Below are positions 36,102-44,612 of a stretch of DNA of 64,000 bases, piece after piece (position 1 is the first letter of the stretch; every line of letters starts with the position of its first letter). A program made the translations under genes and the position numbers. Source of the DNA: Jeongeupia sp. USM3 (GTDB taxonomy: Bacteria; Pseudomonadota; Gammaproteobacteria; Burkholderiales; Chitinibacteraceae); contig NZ_CP017668.1 in the NCBI RefSeq assembly GCF_001808185.1, forward strand, positions 3,596,001 to 3,660,000. The letters run 5' to 3'. The notes below the pieces were generated by a model. That model was not told the origin of the DNA and ran no database searches. It saw only the letters and a program-made list of their open reading frames with translations.

Positions 36102-36227
36102 GCCGGGGCAGGCAGAGGCGAACTACTACCGCAGTCTGAGCGAGCAGGCCGTGCCGGCCTGACTCACACGAAACAGCCTCAGCGAAAACCGGGGCGCTTC
36201 AAAAAGTCTCCAAAAGGTCTTGGTGTT

Positions 36228-36911
36228 ATGGACGTCTACTTCTTCTTCAAACAGCGCACCGACCTCATCCGTCACTTCTACGATGCCGCCTCGGCGCCGT
36301 TTGTCGAAACGAAGCGGTGCATTCGGAACACACTCCCACCATTCGACGATCCGCCATACGACGACAGCGGAGAGCCGGCGTTCCTAAGCGAGTGGTTGCA
36401 GGCTGACGTCGAGCATGAATTGGTTGGTCGGGCGGCAGTCTCGATGTTGTCCGAGGCCTTGAAACAGTTCTTCGTCATGTGGGAGCGGCGCACGTGGGCC
36501 AAGCCGCCGTGTGCGAAGTGCTTCAAGAAAGCTTTCGAGTCCGGCTTCATCGCCGGCTATGTTGAATGCTTCGCCGGAGGTTTCGACCTCGACTGGTCCA
36601 CCTGCCCTGCCGACCTGGACGTGCTGAAGCAAGTTGTGCTGGCGCGAAATCGGGCGCAACACTCAGACCTCGTTCTGGATCACTTGACCCATGACGAGAA
36701 GTCACTGCAGGCGTATCCAAGGCCGTTTTTCGTCCTCCCTGAAGACGAAGGACTGGACCCAACTGCCACCAACTTCCTCTCCCCAACAATCCACATCAGC
36801 CGCGAGAAGGTGTTGGAGGCGGTTGAGCACGCTGAACGGCTGGCATCCTGGCTGCAGCAGAAGATCGAAGAGCATCGGTATCTCAAATGGGCGAACCGTC
36901 AGGCGACCTGA
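36228..36911 (+). CDS. Hypothetical protein with HEPN-like RxxxxH motif (227 aa)
   Basis: I do not recognise a named family. The protein is soluble and mainly helical. It begins MDVYFFFKQRTDLIRHFY, has a long central helix (AVSMLSEALKQFFVMWERR), a conserved-looking Cys pair (CAKCF), and VVLARNRAQHSD at about 144-155. R-N-R-A-Q-H fits the Rx4H catalytic motif of HEPN ribonucleases. Codon use is less GC-biased than in the flanking genes, a sign of transfer. It stands alone between an mgtC remnant and mgtA. It could be an orphan toxin, an abortive-infection protein or a non-catalytic HEPN protein. Confidence 0.6.
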   Translation: MDVYFFFKQRTDLIRHFYDAASAPFVETKRCIRNTLPPFDDPPYDDSGEPAFLSEWLQADVEHELVGRAAVSMLSEALKQFFVMWERRTWAKPPCAKCFKKAFESGFIAGYVECFAGGFDLDWSTCPADLDVLKQVVLARNRAQHSDLVLDHLTHDEKSLQAYPRPFFVLPEDEGLDPTATNFLSPTIHISREKVLEAVEHAERLASWLQQKIEEHRYLKWANRQAT

Positions 36912-37096
36912 GGCACAACTTTGACTAGCAGAACCACGCGGTATGCCTCGCCTCAGGCTGCTGGTGCCCGTCATCATGCGCCGCAGCGTTCACAAGGCCG
37001 AGCGCAGCGCCTGCCGCCAGGCGTGCCGGCGGAGACAGTACGTTCAGTACGGCAAGCCGGCACAACGACGCGGCAGCGGCCTTGTGAGCGTTGCGT

Positions 37097-39790
37097 TTAT
37101 TGCCAGCCGTAGCGGCGGGCGTAGAACCCCTTGATCGCCTGCGTCAGCACCATATAGCCGAGCAGGATGCCGACCAGCCACGGGAAGTACGCCAGCGGCA
37201 GTGCCTGCAGCTTGAAGTAGCCGGCCAGCGGGCCCATCGGCAGAAAGATGCCGATCGCCATGATCACCGCCGTCATTGCCATAAGCGGCCAGGCGGCGCG
37301 GCTCTGGATGAACGGGATCTTGCGGGTGCGGATCATGTGCACGATGAGCGTCTGCGACAGGAGGCCGACGACGAACCAGCCGGACTGGAACAGCGTCTGG
37401 TGTTCGGGCGAGTTCGCACCGAATACGTGCCACATCACGACGAAGGTCAGGATGTCGAAGATCGAGCTGATCGGCCCGAAGCACACCATGAAGCGCGTCA
37501 GCTCGTCCGGGTTCCAGCGTTGCGGTTTTTGCAGCAGCTCGTCGTCAACGTTGTCGAACGGGATGGCGATCTGCGAGATGTCGTACAGCAGGTTCTGCAC
37601 CAGCAGGTGCATCGGCAGCATCGGCAGGAAGGGGATGAAGGCGCTGGCGACCAGCACGCTGAACACGTTGCCGAAGTTCGAGCTGGCGGTCATCTTGATG
37701 TACTTGAGCATGTTGGCGAAGGTCTTGCGGCCTTCGATCACGCCCTGTTCGAGCACCAGCAGGCTCTTTTCCAGCAGGATCAGGTCGGCGGCTTCCTTGG
37801 CGATGTCGACGGCGCTGTCGACCGAGATGCCGATGTCGGCGGCACGCAGCGCCGGCGCGTCGTTGATGCCGTCGCCCATGAAGCCGACGACGTGGCCGCG
37901 CTCGCGCAGCAGCCGGACGATGCGCTCCTTGTGCATCGGCGTCAGCTTGGCGAACACCGTCGCGGTTTCGGCCACGGCTGATAATTGCAGATCGCTCATC
38001 GCGTCGATCCTGTCGCCGAGCACGACGCCGTTCACGGCCAGGCCGACCTCGCGGCAGACCTTGAGCGTGACCAGCTCGTTGTCGCCGGTCAGCACCTTCA
38101 CGTCGACGCCGCTGGCCTTCAGCGCCTTCAGCGCCGGCGCGGTGCTTTCCTTCGGCGGATCGAGGAAGGCGATGTAGCCGGCGAGCACCAGCTCGCGCTC
38201 GTCGGCGACGCCGTAGTTCGTCACGTCCAGCGGCACCGGCTTGCTGGCGACTGCGACGACGCGCAGTCCCTCGCGGTTCAGCCCGGCCGCGACGTCGCGG
38301 ATCTGCGCCAGCAGGCCGGCGGAGAGTGGCAGCGTCTCGTCGCCGCGGCGCACGCGGGTGCACGCGGCGAGCACTTCCTCGAGCGCGCCCTTGCAGATCA
38401 ACAGTTGCTGGTCGTCGCGCTGCTTCACCACCACCGACATCCGCCGCCGGACGAAATCGAACGGCACTTCGTCGACCTTTTCCCAGCCGTGATCGGCATC
38501 GAACTCGGCCCGCAGTTCGGCGTGTTCGAGCACGGTGACGTCGAGCAGGTTCTTCAGCCCGGTCTGGTAGGCGCTGTTCAGGTAGGCCATGTCGAGCACG
38601 GCGTCGCAGCGCTCGCCCCAGGCGTCGGTGTGGCGTTCGAGCGCGATCCGGTCCTGCGTCAGCGTGCCGGTCTTGTCGGTGCAGAGGATGTCCATCGCGC
38701 CGAAGTTCTGGATCGCGTCGAGCCGCTTGACGATGACCTGCTTGCGGCTCAGCACCACCGCGCCCTTGGCCAGCGTCGAGGTGACGATCATCGGCAGCAT
38801 TTCCGGCGTCAGGCCGACGGCGATCGACAGCGCGAACAGCGCGGCCTCGGTCCAGTCGCCCTTGGTGAAGCCGTTGATGAACAGCACCAGCGGCGCCATC
38901 ACGAACATGAAGCGGATCAGCACCCAGCTGACCTTGTTCACGCCGGCCTGGAACTGCGTCGGTGTGCGGTCCTGCGCGGTGACCTTCTCGGCCAGCGCGC
39001 CGAAGTAGGTCCGGTTGCCGGTGCCGATCACCAGCGCCGTGGCCGAGCCGCTGACGACGTTGGTGCCCATGAAGCACAGGTTGGCCAGCGCCAGCGGGTT
39101 GCGTTCGGCATGGTCGGGCTGGTCGGCAAACTTCTCGACCGGCAACGATTCGCCGGTCAGCGCCGCCTGGCTGACGAACAGGTCCTTGGCAGCCAGCACG
39201 CGCAGGTCGGCCGGAATCATGTCGCCGGCCGAGAGCTGGACGATGTCGCCCGGCACCAAGTCACGAATTGGCAGCTCCAGCCGGGCACCGCCCCGCAGTA
39301 CCGTCGCGGTATTGCTGACCATGGCCTTGAGCCGGTCGGCGCCGCTGTTCGAGCGCTTTTCCTGCACGAAGCGCAGCACCGTCGAGATGCCGACCATGGC
39401 CGCGATGACGACGGTGGCCTTCATGTCGTCGGTGGCCGCCGAGATCAGTGCCAGCACCGTCAGCAGCACGTTGAACGGGTTGCGGAAGCACAGCCACAGG
39501 TGGGTCCACCACGGCATCGGCTTTTCGTGCTCGACCTCGTTCGGGCCGGTGCGCTCGCGCTTGGCGTCGGCTTCGCCGGTCGCGAGGCCGTCGGCGCGGC
39601 TGTCGAGCCGCTTGAGCACGGCGGCCGGAACGAGGTGGGAGAGGGCGATCAGCCGCCCGGACAGTTGCGACGACACCGACTGGCCGACGGCCTGGCCGCG
39701 CAGCACGTCGAGCAGCGCCAGACGCCGCAGTTGGCGGGCCGACAGGCCCTTTTGCAGGAACGCGAGAACGCGCAGTTTGATGAAACGCAT
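37097..39790 (-). CDS. mgtA: Mg2+-importing P-type ATPase MgtA
   Basis: This 897-residue P3B-type ATPase has the actuator TGES motif (AALTGESLPVE), the phosphorylation site DKTGTLTQD, the KGALEEVL nucleotide-binding region, the hinge MGDGINDAPALRAAD, and ten membrane segments including MLPMHLLVQNLLYDISQ. These are diagnostic for MgtA/MgtB, which import Mg2+ under limitation. ATG 39788-39790 follows GGGGAAG; the upstream GTG is not needed. A promoter candidate at 40113-40140 would give a leader of about 310 nt. An mgtC remnant lies 1 kb downstream. Confidence 0.95.
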   Translation of the reverse strand: MRFIKLRVLAFLQKGLSARQLRRLALLDVLRGQAVGQSVSSQLSGRLIALSHLVPAAVLKRLDSRADGLATGEADAKRERTGPNEVEHEKPMPWWTHLWLCFRNPFNVLLTVLALISAATDDMKATVVIAAMVGISTVLRFVQEKRSNSGADRLKAMVSNTATVLRGGARLELPIRDLVPGDIVQLSAGDMIPADLRVLAAKDLFVSQAALTGESLPVEKFADQPDHAERNPLALANLCFMGTNVVSGSATALVIGTGNRTYFGALAEKVTAQDRTPTQFQAGVNKVSWVLIRFMFVMAPLVLFINGFTKGDWTEAALFALSIAVGLTPEMLPMIVTSTLAKGAVVLSRKQVIVKRLDAIQNFGAMDILCTDKTGTLTQDRIALERHTDAWGERCDAVLDMAYLNSAYQTGLKNLLDVTVLEHAELRAEFDADHGWEKVDEVPFDFVRRRMSVVVKQRDDQQLLICKGALEEVLAACTRVRRGDETLPLSAGLLAQIRDVAAGLNREGLRVVAVASKPVPLDVTNYGVADERELVLAGYIAFLDPPKESTAPALKALKASGVDVKVLTGDNELVTLKVCREVGLAVNGVVLGDRIDAMSDLQLSAVAETATVFAKLTPMHKERIVRLLRERGHVVGFMGDGINDAPALRAADIGISVDSAVDIAKEAADLILLEKSLLVLEQGVIEGRKTFANMLKYIKMTASSNFGNVFSVLVASAFIPFLPMLPMHLLVQNLLYDISQIAIPFDNVDDELLQKPQRWNPDELTRFMVCFGPISSIFDILTFVVMWHVFGANSPEHQTLFQSGWFVVGLLSQTLIVHMIRTRKIPFIQSRAAWPLMAMTAVIMAIGIFLPMGPLAGYFKLQALPLAYFPWLVGILLGYMVLTQAIKGFYARRYGWQ

Positions 39791-40482
39791 AGTACTTCCC
39801 CGGCCGGGACGCACGCAGGCGCCCGGCTTGTACGGGTCGCGCCGACACGGCAGACAACGGGCGCAGCAGCGCTTCTTGCGGTGCCGGTCAAAGCCGGGCG
39901 CAAGCCGTCATCGCCGAGGGCGACACGAACGAACAGAATTCAGGAAGGGAGAAGAACGGATCCGCCGGATCCGGAAGACGCCACTACCCGCCAGATCGGC
40001 AAGGGCAGCGGCAGGGGAAGACCTGCGTTGACCTCGCCGCTAGCGACCGATATGCAATCGGCGACTAGAACCACTTTCCACGAGGGAACTCCATCTAAAA
40101 AGACCGGCGCAAGGTATACCGATTCCGGCCGTACTGTCCAGCGCCGAGGGCGCGGCAAAGGCGTCCGGCGCCGTTTTCATCGGGGCATGCGCCGGTTTCG
40201 TGACATTTTCACCATGCCAACGATGTACCGGCCGGTCTCCGGGGCAGAACCAGCCGGCGTCCGGATCAGGCCCGGATGGCGCCGGCTGCGGGCGTATTGC
40301 CGTGCGGCGGTGCACCGGCTGCGCCTGCGGCAGCAGGGGCGGGCTTCATCGTGGCTTAAGCTTCGGCTGCAAAGCTGCCCCGTACCTATATTGACCGGGT
40401 CGCCGCAGGCGGCCCGTCCAAGGCAGACCCCGTGGCCGGGGCCGCTACGGCGCCGGCCTTCCGTACCCGATGGATCGTTCCC
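39791..40482. promoter_or_regulatory. Long non-coding region: mgtA leader and MASE1-gene promoter
   Basis: No convincing protein gene fits in this 692-bp stretch. On the minus strand it should hold the mgtA leader. There is a nine-codon ORF (ATG 40092-40094 to TAG 40065-40067) and a frame with four consecutive Leu-Pro codon pairs at 39997-40020. The inverted GGATCC repeat lies at about 39959-39973. On the plus strand the promoter of the MASE1 gene should lie near its 3' end. Confidence 0.4.
40113..40140 (-). promoter_or_regulatory. Candidate sigma70 promoter of mgtA
   Basis: Read on the minus strand, TGGACA (40140-40135) and TATACC (40118-40113) are separated by 16 bp. Transcription would start near 40106, giving a leader of about 310 nt before the mgtA start. 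Confidence 0.35.
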
Positions 40483-41769
40483 ATGCGCATACCCCCGCTT
40501 TCCCGCCTTTTGCTTTTCATCGTCGTCTACGGCCTGCTGGCGCTGTTCAGCATGAGCACGCGCGATCCGGTGACGCACTCGACCATCGTCTGGCCGGCCG
40601 CCGGCATCGTGCTCGGTACGCTGATGCTCGCGCCGTACCGGCAGTGGCCGGTCTGGGGCCTTGTGACCGTCGCGCTGCATGCCGGGATCGCGCTGCTGCA
40701 CGGCCGGCCGCCGGCGGTTTCCCTGCTGCTGTCGGTGCTCAATCTGCTGATCATGGCCGGTATCGCCGCCGCGTGGCGGCGCAAGGCCGGCGAGCCGGCG
40801 TCGCTGACACGGCCGGACAGCCTGTTCTGGTTCGTGCTGCTGGTGCTGGCCGGCAGCATCGCCGGCGCCTACGCGTCGATTGCGGCGCTGCACGGTTTCG
40901 GTTTCGTATCGGTCAGGCTGAACCCGATGGTCTTTGCCATTTCGGACGGCGTCGGCGCGCTGATCGGCGCGCCGCTGGTCGTTGCCTGGGCGGGTTTTCA
41001 GCCGGCCCGTTCGGCCGGTGCGCCGCGGCGGATCGCATGGCAGGGGCTGCTCGGCTTCGTTGCGCTGATCGTGTCGGCCGAGCTGGCGTTCGACGGGCCG
41101 ACCGCGACGTCGGTGCTCGCCTCGACCCAGTACGAGCTGTCCTACCTGCCGTTGCTGTTCGTCGTGCTGATCGCGATGGCGTGGCAGCGCCGCGGGATGA
41201 CGCTGGCGCTGGTCGTGCTCGCCGGGATCGCCGGGCTCAACACCTATCAGGGCGAGGGGCCGTTTGCCGCGTCGGCCGGCCTGCTCGGCAACCCCTTGCT
41301 CGAAGTCCAGCTCTACCTCGGCGCGGCAGCCTTGCTCGGGCTGCTGATGGCGGCGATGAACGCCAGCCGCGACGAGGCGCTGCGCGAGGCGCTGGCGTGG
41401 AAGGTGCGGTCCGAAGGCATGCTGCTCGGCACCCGTCAACTGATGTACGAGGTCGACCCGCGCAACGGCAGCGCGGTCTGGGCGGGGCAGCTTGGCGAGC
41501 TGCTCGGCCTCGAGCCGGCCGAGCTGCCGACCCTGACGGCCTTTCTCGAGCGCGTGCATCCGGACGACCGGGCGCGCGTCGCGGCCTATGCCGAGCAACG
41601 CGGCAATGGCGATACCGGCGCGCTGACCCAGCGATTCCGCTTCCTGACCGGCTACAACGACTACGTGACCCTGCAGGACATCGGCGCGCCGGTGGTCGAT
41701 TTCGACGACACCGTCTACCGGATCGGCGGCCTGCTGCGGCTAGACGAGCGCGATGCCGGACAGGACTGA
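40483..41769 (+). CDS. MASE1 membrane sensor with C-terminal PAS domain, no output domain
   Basis: ATG 40483 gives 428 residues. The first about 290 are eight hydrophobic segments of a MASE1 sensory domain (STIVWPAAGIVLGTLMLAP and SDGVGALIGAPLVV are typical). The rest is a PAS fold (MLLGTRQLMYEVD, FLERVHPDDRARV, QRFRFLTGYNDYVTLQDIG). MASE1-PAS regions usually lead into GGDEF, EAL or histidine kinase domains; here the protein ends after the PAS and abuts a hydrolase gene. It may be a truncated sensor or may act by protein contact. No frameshifted output domain is found downstream. Confidence 0.75.
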   Translation: MRIPPLSRLLLFIVVYGLLALFSMSTRDPVTHSTIVWPAAGIVLGTLMLAPYRQWPVWGLVTVALHAGIALLHGRPPAVSLLLSVLNLLIMAGIAAAWRRKAGEPASLTRPDSLFWFVLLVLAGSIAGAYASIAALHGFGFVSVRLNPMVFAISDGVGALIGAPLVVAWAGFQPARSAGAPRRIAWQGLLGFVALIVSAELAFDGPTATSVLASTQYELSYLPLLFVVLIAMAWQRRGMTLALVVLAGIAGLNTYQGEGPFAASAGLLGNPLLEVQLYLGAAALLGLLMAAMNASRDEALREALAWKVRSEGMLLGTRQLMYEVDPRNGSAVWAGQLGELLGLEPAELPTLTAFLERVHPDDRARVAAYAEQRGNGDTGALTQRFRFLTGYNDYVTLQDIGAPVVDFDDTVYRIGGLLRLDERDAGQD

Positions 41770-41773
41770 GGCG

Positions 41774-42583
41774 ATGGACTCCGCGGACACACCCGTCGGC
41801 GTGCTGCTGGTCCACGGGCTCGGCGGCACGCAGTACGACCTCGGCTCGCTGCACAAGATCCTCAAGCGTGCCGGCGTCGAACCGTACACGGTGACGCTGC
41901 CGGGCCATAGCGGCAAGCCCGAAGACCTGCTCGATGTTCGCGCAGAGGACTGGGTCGAAACGGTCGAAGCGCGCTACCGAGAGCTGGCTGCGCAACATCC
42001 GACGCTGCACGTGGTTTCGATGTGTCTCGGTTCGCTGATTTCGGTCGAGGCGCTCAAGCGCATCGAGCAGCCGTCCGGCAAGCTGGTGCTGCTGGCGCCG
42101 CCGGTGTTCCTCGACGGCTGGGCGACGCCGTGGTACTGGATTTTCCGCCACGTTGTTTACCGGATTCCGTACTTTGCCCGCAGCATGAAGATCGCCGAAG
42201 AAGAACCGTTCGGCGTCAAGAACGACCTCGTGCGCAGCATCGTCAAGGCCAAGTTCGAACGCGGCGACGATTTCCACTACCCGTGGGTGCCGCTGGCGTG
42301 CATCAAACAGGTCGACCGGCTGCGGCGCTGGGTGAGCAAGGGGCTGGCCGCGGTGCGCAGCCCGACGCTGATCATCCACGCCCGCGAGGACGACCTGACC
42401 AGCCCACGTTCGGCCGAGTTTCTGGTACGCGAAATGGGCGGGATGGCGCGGATGGTGCTGCTGGAAAACAGCTACCACATGATCTGCGTCGACAACGACC
42501 GCGATCAGGTCGCGATCGAGATGCTCAGGCACCTCGAGCTCGACCCTTCCGTCGTCAGGGTGCGGACCCGCGCGCGCGGCTGA
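41774..42583 (+). CDS. Alpha/beta hydrolase with Cys in the nucleophile position
   Basis: This 269-residue hydrolase starts at ATG 41774 (AGGA 8 bp upstream); ATG 41753 would overlap the MASE1 gene. It has the oxyanion motif LLVHGLGGTQYDLG, the elbow VVSMCLGSLIS, the acid region HAREDDLTSP and the histidine in LLENSYHMI. The elbow reads S-M-C-L-G instead of G-x-S-x-G, so the nucleophile is predicted to be cysteine, as in dienelactone hydrolase. The first motif and length resemble Est30-type carboxylesterases. Substrate unknown; the MASE1 gene just upstream is likely in the same transcript. Confidence 0.78.
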   Translation: MDSADTPVGVLLVHGLGGTQYDLGSLHKILKRAGVEPYTVTLPGHSGKPEDLLDVRAEDWVETVEARYRELAAQHPTLHVVSMCLGSLISVEALKRIEQPSGKLVLLAPPVFLDGWATPWYWIFRHVVYRIPYFARSMKIAEEEPFGVKNDLVRSIVKAKFERGDDFHYPWVPLACIKQVDRLRRWVSKGLAAVRSPTLIIHAREDDLTSPRSAEFLVREMGGMARMVLLENSYHMICVDNDRDQVAIEMLRHLELDPSVVRVRTRARG

Positions 42584-42592
42584 TTCGCCGGG

Positions 42593-43558
42593 CTACCAGC
42601 CGCCGGCGCGGTAGGCCGACTCGATCAGCCGCACGGTGGCCGCCGCATCGGTGCCGGTGACCGGCGCGGGACGTCCGGCAGCGAGGCTGTCGAACCAAGC
42701 GTCGAGCTCCTGCCGGTACGGGTCGACCGTCGAGAAGGCGAGGTCGTCCAGTGTCAGGCCGGCTGGCGACGCAAGCCGGACCCGTGCCGGGTCGAAAGCG
42801 GCATCGCTGCTGATCGTGGCATGCTCGAAACGCAGGCAGAAGCCGTGGCTGTTGTCGGGGAAGGCGGTGCCGCCGAGGTAGTGCGCGCTGGCGCCGTCGG
42901 CAAAGCGCAGCTGCAGCGCGACGGTGTCCTCGAGCTCGTGCGGCGACGGCAGCCGCTTGCTGATCTGCGTTCCGATCGCTTCGGGCTCGCCGAGCAGCGT
43001 GCGCAGCCAGTCGAGCTCGTGCGCCGCCACTTCGTACAGATAGCCACCGCTGCCGGCACGCTGGCCTTTCCACGGCGAGATGCCCAGGAAGTCGTGCTCC
43101 AGCCGCCAGAACGACAGATGCAGCGCCCGCCCCAGCCGCCCCGAACGGTACAGGTCGGCAATGGCGCGGTAAGGCTCGAACCAGCGCAGCACATGGCCGA
43201 CCATCAGCGGGGCGCCGGATTCGGCAGCCGCGGCGTTGATGGCTTCGCAAGCGGCATTGCCCAGCGCCATCGGCTTTTCCAGGAACAGTGCCTTGCCGCT
43301 CCGGGCGGCGCGGATCGCGTTGTCGCGATGCTGTGCCGGCGGCGTGGCGATCAGCACCGCGTCGAGCCCGGGCTGGCCCAGCAGCGCCGCGTCGTCCGCG
43401 CAGGCACGGGCGCCGAACTGCGCCGCGGCCTTGGCGCCGCGGGCCGGATCGACATCGGTGACGGCGACAATGCGTGCCCGGCCGCTCTGTACGGCGGTCT
43501 GCGCCAGAAACATGCCGAACTGGCCGCAGCCGATCAGCCCGAGGCGGAAGTGCATCAT
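42593..43558 (-). CDS. Gfo/Idh/MocA-family oxidoreductase (catalytic member of a pair)
   Basis: This 321-residue NAD(P)-dependent dehydrogenase has a Rossmann start (LGLIGCGQFGMFLAQ) and the EKP catalytic Lys motif (ALFLEKPMAL at about 94-103). A C-terminal alpha/beta domain follows, with GGYLYEVAAHELDWLRTLLG supplying the D/H residues. Substrates of the family are sugars, inositols or their amino/phospho forms. ATG 43556-43558 overlaps the end of the upstream relative (ATGA), so the two are translated together and may form a heteromer. The Rossmann and EKP motifs are intact here, unlike in the partner. Confidence 0.82.
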   Translation of the reverse strand: MMHFRLGLIGCGQFGMFLAQTAVQSGRARIVAVTDVDPARGAKAAAQFGARACADDAALLGQPGLDAVLIATPPAQHRDNAIRAARSGKALFLEKPMALGNAACEAINAAAAESGAPLMVGHVLRWFEPYRAIADLYRSGRLGRALHLSFWRLEHDFLGISPWKGQRAGSGGYLYEVAAHELDWLRTLLGEPEAIGTQISKRLPSPHELEDTVALQLRFADGASAHYLGGTAFPDNSHGFCLRFEHATISSDAAFDPARVRLASPAGLTLDDLAFSTVDPYRQELDAWFDSLAAGRPAPVTGTDAAATVRLIESAYRAGGW

Positions 43559-44478
43559 GGGGAAGTCCTCATCATGGCCAGCGAGACCGGTGTGCCGAGG
43601 CGTGCGGCCGCCAGCGTTGCGTAATGGGCATCGACCTGCTCGAGCATCAGCGAGGGTGAAACCGGCAGCGCGCCTTCGGCGAAAAAGCGGCGCATCTGCG
43701 CGAACAGCAGCGCATAGCCGACATCGAAATCGATCTCGGCCGCCGATTGCTTCTGGCCGTACAGCTTCAGCGTGAAACCGTACCAGTCGCTGTCCGGGCC
43801 CAGCAGCGACAGCACGCCGCGTACCGGGCCGATGGCTGCGTCGGCCGCGTATTCGACGATGACGCTGGCCGGTGCGTGCAGCCGGTGCGGGTCGCCGTCG
43901 GTGCACGGCAGTTCGGCATGGACGATGCGCGCCAGCCCCGGCCCCAGGGTGCTTGCGAGGCAGGCGTAAAGATGCGGCAGATACCAGTCGGCGGTGTCGG
44001 TCGGGCCGGTCAGCGTGAAAAAACGCAAGGCGCCCAGGTCGGCGAGTGCCTGCCTGACGGTGGCCGCAGCGTGGGTGTGCAGCAGGGCGGACGCCGAATA
44101 GACCGCGCCGCCATGCCGGTCGGCGAGCGCCAGCAGTTCGCGGGCATCGGCAGGGCTGCCGGCCATCGGCCGGTTCAGGAAGACGCGCCGGCCGGCGATC
44201 AGGTGGGGGCGGGCCAGCGCGAGGTAGTCGCGCGGGTCGAGGCTGGCGATCACGATGCCGTCGCACCCATCGCCGGCCGCCTCGGCCGAGGGAGCGATCC
44301 GGGCGCCGGTTTCCGTTGCCAGTGCGGCGGCGATGTCCCGGTCGGCATCCCAGATACACGCCGCGATCAGCCCGTGTTCGGGTTGCCGATGCCATTGTCT
44401 GGCCCACATGAGCCCGTGGCTCGCCGGGTCGCAGCCGACGATGCCAAGACGCAGCGACCGGTGATGTGCGCCATTCAT
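43555..44478 (-). CDS. Gfo/Idh/MocA-like protein with degenerate motifs
   Basis: ATG 44476-44478 (AAGGA upstream) gives 307 residues with the same overall fold as the following gene. The nucleotide loop reads GIVGCDPASHG rather than GxGxxG, and the EKP catalytic motif has become LNRP (VFLNRPMAG), so the catalytic Lys is missing. It probably has lost dehydrogenase activity or bound cofactor differently. The tight overlap with an intact paralogue suggests a regulatory or structural partner. A role in sugar or opine metabolism is only a guess. Confidence 0.75.
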   Translation of the reverse strand: MNGAHHRSLRLGIVGCDPASHGLMWARQWHRQPEHGLIAACIWDADRDIAAALATETGARIAPSAEAAGDGCDGIVIASLDPRDYLALARPHLIAGRRVFLNRPMAGSPADARELLALADRHGGAVYSASALLHTHAAATVRQALADLGALRFFTLTGPTDTADWYLPHLYACLASTLGPGLARIVHAELPCTDGDPHRLHAPASVIVEYAADAAIGPVRGVLSLLGPDSDWYGFTLKLYGQKQSAAEIDFDVGYALLFAQMRRFFAEGALPVSPSLMLEQVDAHYATLAAARLGTPVSLAMMRTSP

Positions 44479-44612
44479 GAGCGTTTCCTTATGGATTGGG
44501 CTCATTGTGCGCGGTGGCGGCTATCGGGAAAAGGGTGGGGATTCAGGTCTGCAAGCTCGGCAAAACGGCGTGGGCCGTCGTGCCGCTTGCATGGAGGGCG
44601 ACGCGCGACGCG

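Noticed and set aside
39940..40158. 72-residue ORF upstream of mgtA as a real protein.
   Set aside because: No ribosome-binding site or family resemblance; its Leu-Pro run is noted only as a possible leader feature.
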